DNA from: Candidatus Peregrinibacteria bacterium
GTDB lineage: Bacteria > Patescibacteriota > Gracilibacteria > Peribacterales > Peribacteraceae
Direction: 5' to 3'
DNA length: 16,504 nt
Assembly (NCBI GenBank): GCA_016866815.1
Contig: VGKZ01000011.1
Span: forward strand, 1 to 16,504
Numbering within the stretch: the stretch's first letter is position 1; each line of letters starts with the position of its first letter. The position numbers were made by a program, and so were the translations under genes. A model generated the notes under the pieces. That model saw only the letters and a program-made list of their open reading frames with translations. It was not told the origin of the DNA and did no database searches. Below, one piece after another: positions 13,625 through 16,504 of the stretch.

Positions 13625-14602
13625 TCAACGGGGAACGGAAAGCGTATTCTGATCAAAAATCATCAAGTCGGACTGTGCATCGGTCAGACCGGGTGCCAGC
13701 AGCAGAGAAGGATCGAAATCGGCTGCGGCTTCAGGGGGGAGGATATCCGGAGCGGCATTGTGATTTCGGAGCTCAACGGTAAATCGTGCCGTGTATGTCC
13801 GGTCACTGCCCGCGGTCAGAGGCAAATGCTGGATGTTCCAGGAAGTCTTCAGGAGATTGAATGTCTCGGCATCGATCCACATTTCACCCGCGGTCTGCAA
13901 CGTGTTGAGGTCCTCGACTGACTGAGCATAATCAGCGCTCTTCCCGCGTGTCTTCGCCATTTCCTGGAGAAATGCAGAGAATTTTGCACGGTCGATCGTC
14001 ACATCGTAGTGATATGCCGGACGACCGGAAATCCTGTCGGGACCTCTGACATTGACCACGCGAACCACTTCAGACTGCGCTCGCAGAAGACTCGGGTCCG
14101 GCGTCACATCGGTGAGTACCGGCTCCTGCGCATCGGAGGGAAGCCTCCACCATCGACCGGCAAACTTGGAGAGAATAGCAGGAGAAATAATGTTGTTTTC
14201 GGGCTGCAGCTGAAGAGAACCGAGATTCACATACACTTCCTGGTCGCCCATGACGACGATCTCCACCGATCCGTCGATTGCAGACGTACCATCGGACTGA
14301 CCGGCAAAACGACTGGTAAAATCGGTGCGGAACCGAACCTGCTTGCCGGCATCAGCCAACGACCCGTCGATACGGACATCACCCTCGACACTCTTCTGAT
14401 CACCATCCGACTCGAAGGTTCCGCTGAGAACGTACTGCGCAGAACGGAGATTCCTCGAAGCCTGCGCGGAACGACGCAATACTTCCTCCGGAGCAACGTC
14501 CGGAACCGTCACCGCCTGCTTGCCGCATGCGGTAAGTACAAGAAACGCCAGAATGACAGAACTGCGTATGCGCACGGTGGAAGGGTGCCAATAGTGTGCC
14601 AC
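13625..14602 (-). CDS. lipoprotein with LppX/LolA-like appearance, unknown function
   Basis: A 325-residue secreted lipoprotein. The start is a GTG at 14602, or a GTG at 14575 giving the tidier signal MRIRSSVILAFL; the lipobox LTAC-GKQ places the lipidated Cys at residue 26 (from 14602). The mature part begins with LRRSAQASRNLRSAQYVLSGTF, then alternating strands (EGDVRIDGSL, VRFRTDFTS, GSVEIVVMGDQEVYVNLG). This is the pattern of a half-barrel lipid-carrier-like fold of the LppX/LprG/LolA kind. The fold is inferred from pattern only. It lies between the two-module beta protein and the PKD protein, so it is probably a component of the same surface assembly. Lgt encoded in this window would be the modifying enzyme. 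No SD is seen. Confidence 0.75.
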   Translation of the reverse strand: MAHYWHPSTVRIRSSVILAFLVLTACGKQAVTVPDVAPEEVLRRSAQASRNLRSAQYVLSGTFESDGDQKSVEGDVRIDGSLADAGKQVRFRTDFTSRFAGQSDGTSAIDGSVEIVVMGDQEVYVNLGSLQLQPENNIISPAILSKFAGRWWRLPSDAQEPVLTDVTPDPSLLRAQSEVVRVVNVRGPDRISGRPAYHYDVTIDRAKFSAFLQEMAKTRGKSADYAQSVEDLNTLQTAGEMWIDAETFNLLKTSWNIQHLPLTAGSDRTYTARFTVELRNHNAAPDILPPEAAADFDPSLLLAPGLTDAQSDLMIFDQNTLSVPR

Positions 14603-14639
14603 GTACCCGGTAAAAAGAGAAGTGACTGTATCGGACTGG

Positions 14640-15575
14640 TTACCGACCCGTTTTCGGCTCTACCTGAATATCAGAAGGCTCCTCGACGACGAACCGTACC
14701 GTGCGAGAATAACCGCTCCGAACGTCGGCACGAAGGCCAAACGATAGCTTCTGGCCGCGTTCAATGAGGAGGGGCGGGCTGAATTCAACGCGAACGGTGT
14801 CATCATCCATGGAGGAAGCAACGGTACTGATTGAGCGTGCTCTGAAATCCACATAAACGTTCTGGAGATCCTCGTCACGGGCAGATCCCTGATTGGTAAA
14901 GGTAATTGCGCTAACAACCTGATCGTCACCGGAGTCCGCTTCCAGTGTGAATCGAAGCACGAGGCGTCTGGACCCGTACCGTATCGACTGGTTGAGGTCG
15001 AGATACCCGACGGCAATTTGCCCAACAGGGGCACCAGAAGTTTTTCGAATGTACGCGCCGCGACGGTGGTCAATGCGAACGTTCGCATTGAGTGCTGCCA
15101 CACCGTCATCCGCGAGCTCGAAACGGTGTTCTGCAGCAGCAGATGCAGTTGCACTGAAGTCTGCATACAGCATCAGTTCTTCCGTTTCACATGCAGGAAC
15201 AATGACAGTACGCAGTGCGAAGTCCACACTGCCGTTCTTATTTGCAATCTCGCGTGCCTGAGAGATCCGACTTCCCCTGTGGTAAAAATACACAGCAGAA
15301 ATATCTGCGTTCGATCCCAGACCCTTTCTCAACACGCGTACTGTATCCACGGACACGTCAGCCGCACAGGAAGCCGTCATGCGCAATCGAAGCATGGGGA
15401 CCCGCTGTGCACCCGGTGGAACGGTTGTTCCGTCGGGTGATTCCTCCGTCACGGTGAGTTCTCCGGTGGGCAGCATCTCCTGCTGATAGCGGACTTTCGT
15501 TACCGGCCTCGCAGCGTTTTCGCGCGGTGCCTGCAGTTGCCAGAAAAAAAATGCGATGAGGAGCGGCGAGGACAT
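14640..15575 (-). CDS. exported protein with two tandem beta-sandwich modules
   Basis: A 311-residue protein if it starts at ATG 15575, 5 nt after the stop of the preceding gene; the frame stays open to 15686 but that would overlap that gene. The N terminus (SSPLLIAFFFWQLQ) is a short hydrophobic signal or anchor. Two modules of about 110 residues follow (about 55-169 and 197-304) and share a pattern: GSNADISAVYFYHRG (87-101) matches GSARDEDLQNVYVDFRA (230-246), and LMLYADFSA (134-142) matches LSFGLRADV (277-285). This indicates internal duplication of an Ig-like domain. Similar 'GsxxDisnvyl' modules are familiar to me from surface proteins of Patescibacteria, but no name is certain. No catalytic motif. 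It is the second gene of the five-gene surface operon. Confidence 0.75.
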   Translation of the reverse strand: MSSPLLIAFFFWQLQAPRENAARPVTKVRYQQEMLPTGELTVTEESPDGTTVPPGAQRVPMLRLRMTASCAADVSVDTVRVLRKGLGSNADISAVYFYHRGSRISQAREIANKNGSVDFALRTVIVPACETEELMLYADFSATASAAAEHRFELADDGVAALNANVRIDHRRGAYIRKTSGAPVGQIAVGYLDLNQSIRYGSRRLVLRFTLEADSGDDQVVSAITFTNQGSARDEDLQNVYVDFRARSISTVASSMDDDTVRVEFSPPLLIERGQKLSFGLRADVRSGYSRTVRFVVEEPSDIQVEPKTGR

Positions 15576-15580
15576 ATCGT

Positions 15581-16009
15581 TTACTGCGGTATTAGACTCT
15601 GCAAAATCCGTTTCAGGATATTCGTCATTCGCTGGTAGAACGACTGTGTTCTCTGGTCGTAGTCCCCGGAACCCTTTGTCTTCCATGCGTCAGTCCCCTC
15701 TCCGGCTCTCGCTGCATCGTACATCTCACCGACATCTTCCGTCACCGATTCCGCAATGGAATCCCCTGCCACTCGCGTACTCTCATTCATATCCTTGGTC
15801 GCAGCCTCTGCGAATTCATCACCCAACTTCATTGCCGTCTCCGAAACAGATTGGCCCTGCGGAGCTACGTAGGGCGCAGCGACGAGCCATATCATCCAGC
15901 CGATCATCAGGAGAAATATCAGGTACGCCACATTCTTCGCTACCTTGATCAGCGACAGGCCGATCACCCCAAGCGCGAGAAGTGTTGCGAACGTGAAGAG
16001 CGTATTCAT
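15581..16009 (-). CDS. two-helix membrane protein with long helical tail, unknown
   Basis: A 142-residue protein with TM helices at about 3-20 and 27-48, an acidic Ala/Glu/Asp-rich helical region (DEFAEAATKD through DVGEMYDAARAGEG), and a basic amphipathic C terminus (QRMTNILKRILQSLIPQ). No family is recognised; the layout suggests a scaffold or small subunit of a membrane complex. It is the first gene of the minus-strand surface operon. A TATAGT box lies 7 nt before ATG 16009, so the mRNA is probably leaderless; no SD exists. Confidence 0.7.
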   Translation of the reverse strand: MNTLFTFATLLALGVIGLSLIKVAKNVAYLIFLLMIGWMIWLVAAPYVAPQGQSVSETAMKLGDEFAEAATKDMNESTRVAGDSIAESVTEDVGEMYDAARAGEGTDAWKTKGSGDYDQRTQSFYQRMTNILKRILQSLIPQ

Positions 16010-16016
16010 GCGTACG

Positions 16017-16022
16017 ACTATA
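16017..16022 (-). promoter_or_regulatory. -10 box of the surface operon (leaderless)
   Basis: TATAGT on the minus strand (5 of 6) is followed by 7 nt (CGTACGC) and ATG 16009, the same spacing as at the sortase gene. A convincing -35 at 16-18 nt was not found, so this is weaker than the sortase promoter. Confidence 0.5.
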
Positions 16023-16156
16023 CTCCCATTTCCAAGCGAGACGAAGGCGGATGGTCGTCTCTGGGCAGCGCAACTCGCACGCCAATGGCCCTGCTGTATC
16101 TCGAACCGTAATGCAGATTCCAGCTCAGAGTCGTGATAGCTTTTTCCTTAATAAGA

Positions 16157-16165
16157 TGGTATAAT
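16157..16165 (+). promoter_or_regulatory. extended -10 promoter (leaderless)
   Basis: TGGTATAAT is a perfect extended -10 (TGn plus TATAAT at 16160-16165), which lowers the need for a -35; the best -35 candidate is poor. Six nt (ACTAAT) separate it from ATG 16172, so a leaderless transcript is expected. Confidence 0.7.
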
Positions 16166-16171
16166 ACTAAT

Positions 16172-16504
16172 ATGAAGGATACGATCCCAACTTACAAAGA
16201 ATTTCCGCAGGAGAACTGGGATGGAAAGAGACTTGAGTTCGAAGCGGATTTGGAAAGAGGAGCAGGGAAAAAGAATTGCGAAGCATTATTTGGTGATGAC
16301 GGCAGAGTAATTACGCTTACTGTGAGAGATCAAGTAGGAGCGGTTCTCAAAATGTATGAGAATGGCGAGTGGAATAAGCAATACTTCACTCATCCCGATG
16401 ATCACAATGATTGGGGAGGAGTGGCAGGTACCCCATATCTTAGACACACTCTAGACAACTTCCCCCGAAAGATATGGGCAAACCACATCGCATTGCTCCC
16501 GACG
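16172..16504 (+). CDS. unknown protein, N-terminal 111 residues (runs off window)
   Basis: An open frame from ATG 16172 to the window end with no stop. The visible part is hydrophilic without signal peptide or TM segment, rich in charged and aromatic residues (KEFPQENWDGKRLEFEADLE, then KMYENGEWNKQYFTHPDD). The codons are AT-richer than the surrounding genes, hinting at later acquisition. I do not recognise the family. The perfect extended -10 close before the ATG supports this start. It diverges from the surface operon (162 nt between starts). Confidence 0.65.
   Translation, partial: MKDTIPTYKEFPQENWDGKRLEFEADLERGAGKKNCEALFGDDGRVITLTVRDQVGAVLKMYENGEWNKQYFTHPDDHNDWGGVAGTPYLRHTLDNFPRKIWANHIALLPT

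Noticed and set aside
14009..14767. 252-residue plus-strand open frame
   Set aside because: Opposite the lipoprotein gene, whose signal peptide and lipobox are clear; Arg-rich shadow without a domain.
1..16504. CRISPR array, insertion sequence, prophage or toxin-antitoxin module
   Set aside because: No spaced direct repeats, transposase or integrase motifs, terminal inverted repeats or paired small toxin-type genes were found on reading both strands.

Overview
The window looks like a chromosomal segment of a Patescibacteria/CPR-type bacterium, possibly Peribacteria/Peregrinibacteria-like. This is inference from gene content; no taxonomic marker was searched. The reasons are moderately high GC with sharply AT-rich promoter islands, very compact packing with ATGA and TAATG overlaps, few Shine-Dalgarno sequences, a riboflavin kinase with no FAD-synthetase half, a divergent Mur ligase, a C39-type peptidase end, an SLH protein, a sortase and multi-PKD surface proteins. 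TGA is used as an ordinary stop (sortase, Mur ligase, lipoprotein), so the UGA=Gly code of Gracilibacteria/Absconditabacteria does not apply.

Layout. 1-236 (+) is the 3' end of a C39-like peptidase, converging on a CsaA-type tRNA-binding protein (244-576, -). 577-985 is a regulatory gap with a possible 30-residue membrane peptide and the promoter of a long transketolase (986-3304, +). A structured intergenic stretch leads into tRNA-Ser(UGA) (3477-3567). An operon follows with an SLH surface protein, a stand-alone riboflavin kinase and a MurE-like ligase (3645-6313, +), closed by a GC-rich hairpin. A 67-residue one-helix membrane protein (-) and RNase HII (+) diverge from a palindromic AT-rich control region. 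The 3' end of rnhB overlaps the 3' end of a minus-strand envelope operon that reads sortase, GT-C-type membrane glycosyltransferase, Lgt (10366 down to 7304). tsaD (+) diverges from the sortase. A second minus-strand envelope operon (16009 down to 11486) reads: two-helix membrane protein, exported protein with two beta modules, lipoprotein, multi-PKD membrane protein, 30-residue membrane peptide. A divergent AT-richer gene of unknown function starts at 16172 and runs off the end.

How the parts fit. Most of the window concerns the cell envelope: a wall-precursor ligase, a surface anchor protein (SLH), covalent anchoring (sortase), lipidation (Lgt, with a lipoprotein whose lipobox is visible nearby), glycosylation (GT-C) and an uncharacterised five-gene surface operon. 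Housekeeping genes (transketolase, CsaA, rnhB, tsaD, tRNA-Ser) are interspersed. Three genes have good -10 boxes 6-7 nt before their ATG, which predicts leaderless mRNAs. This, with the scarcity of SD sites, is the clearest regulatory pattern in the window.
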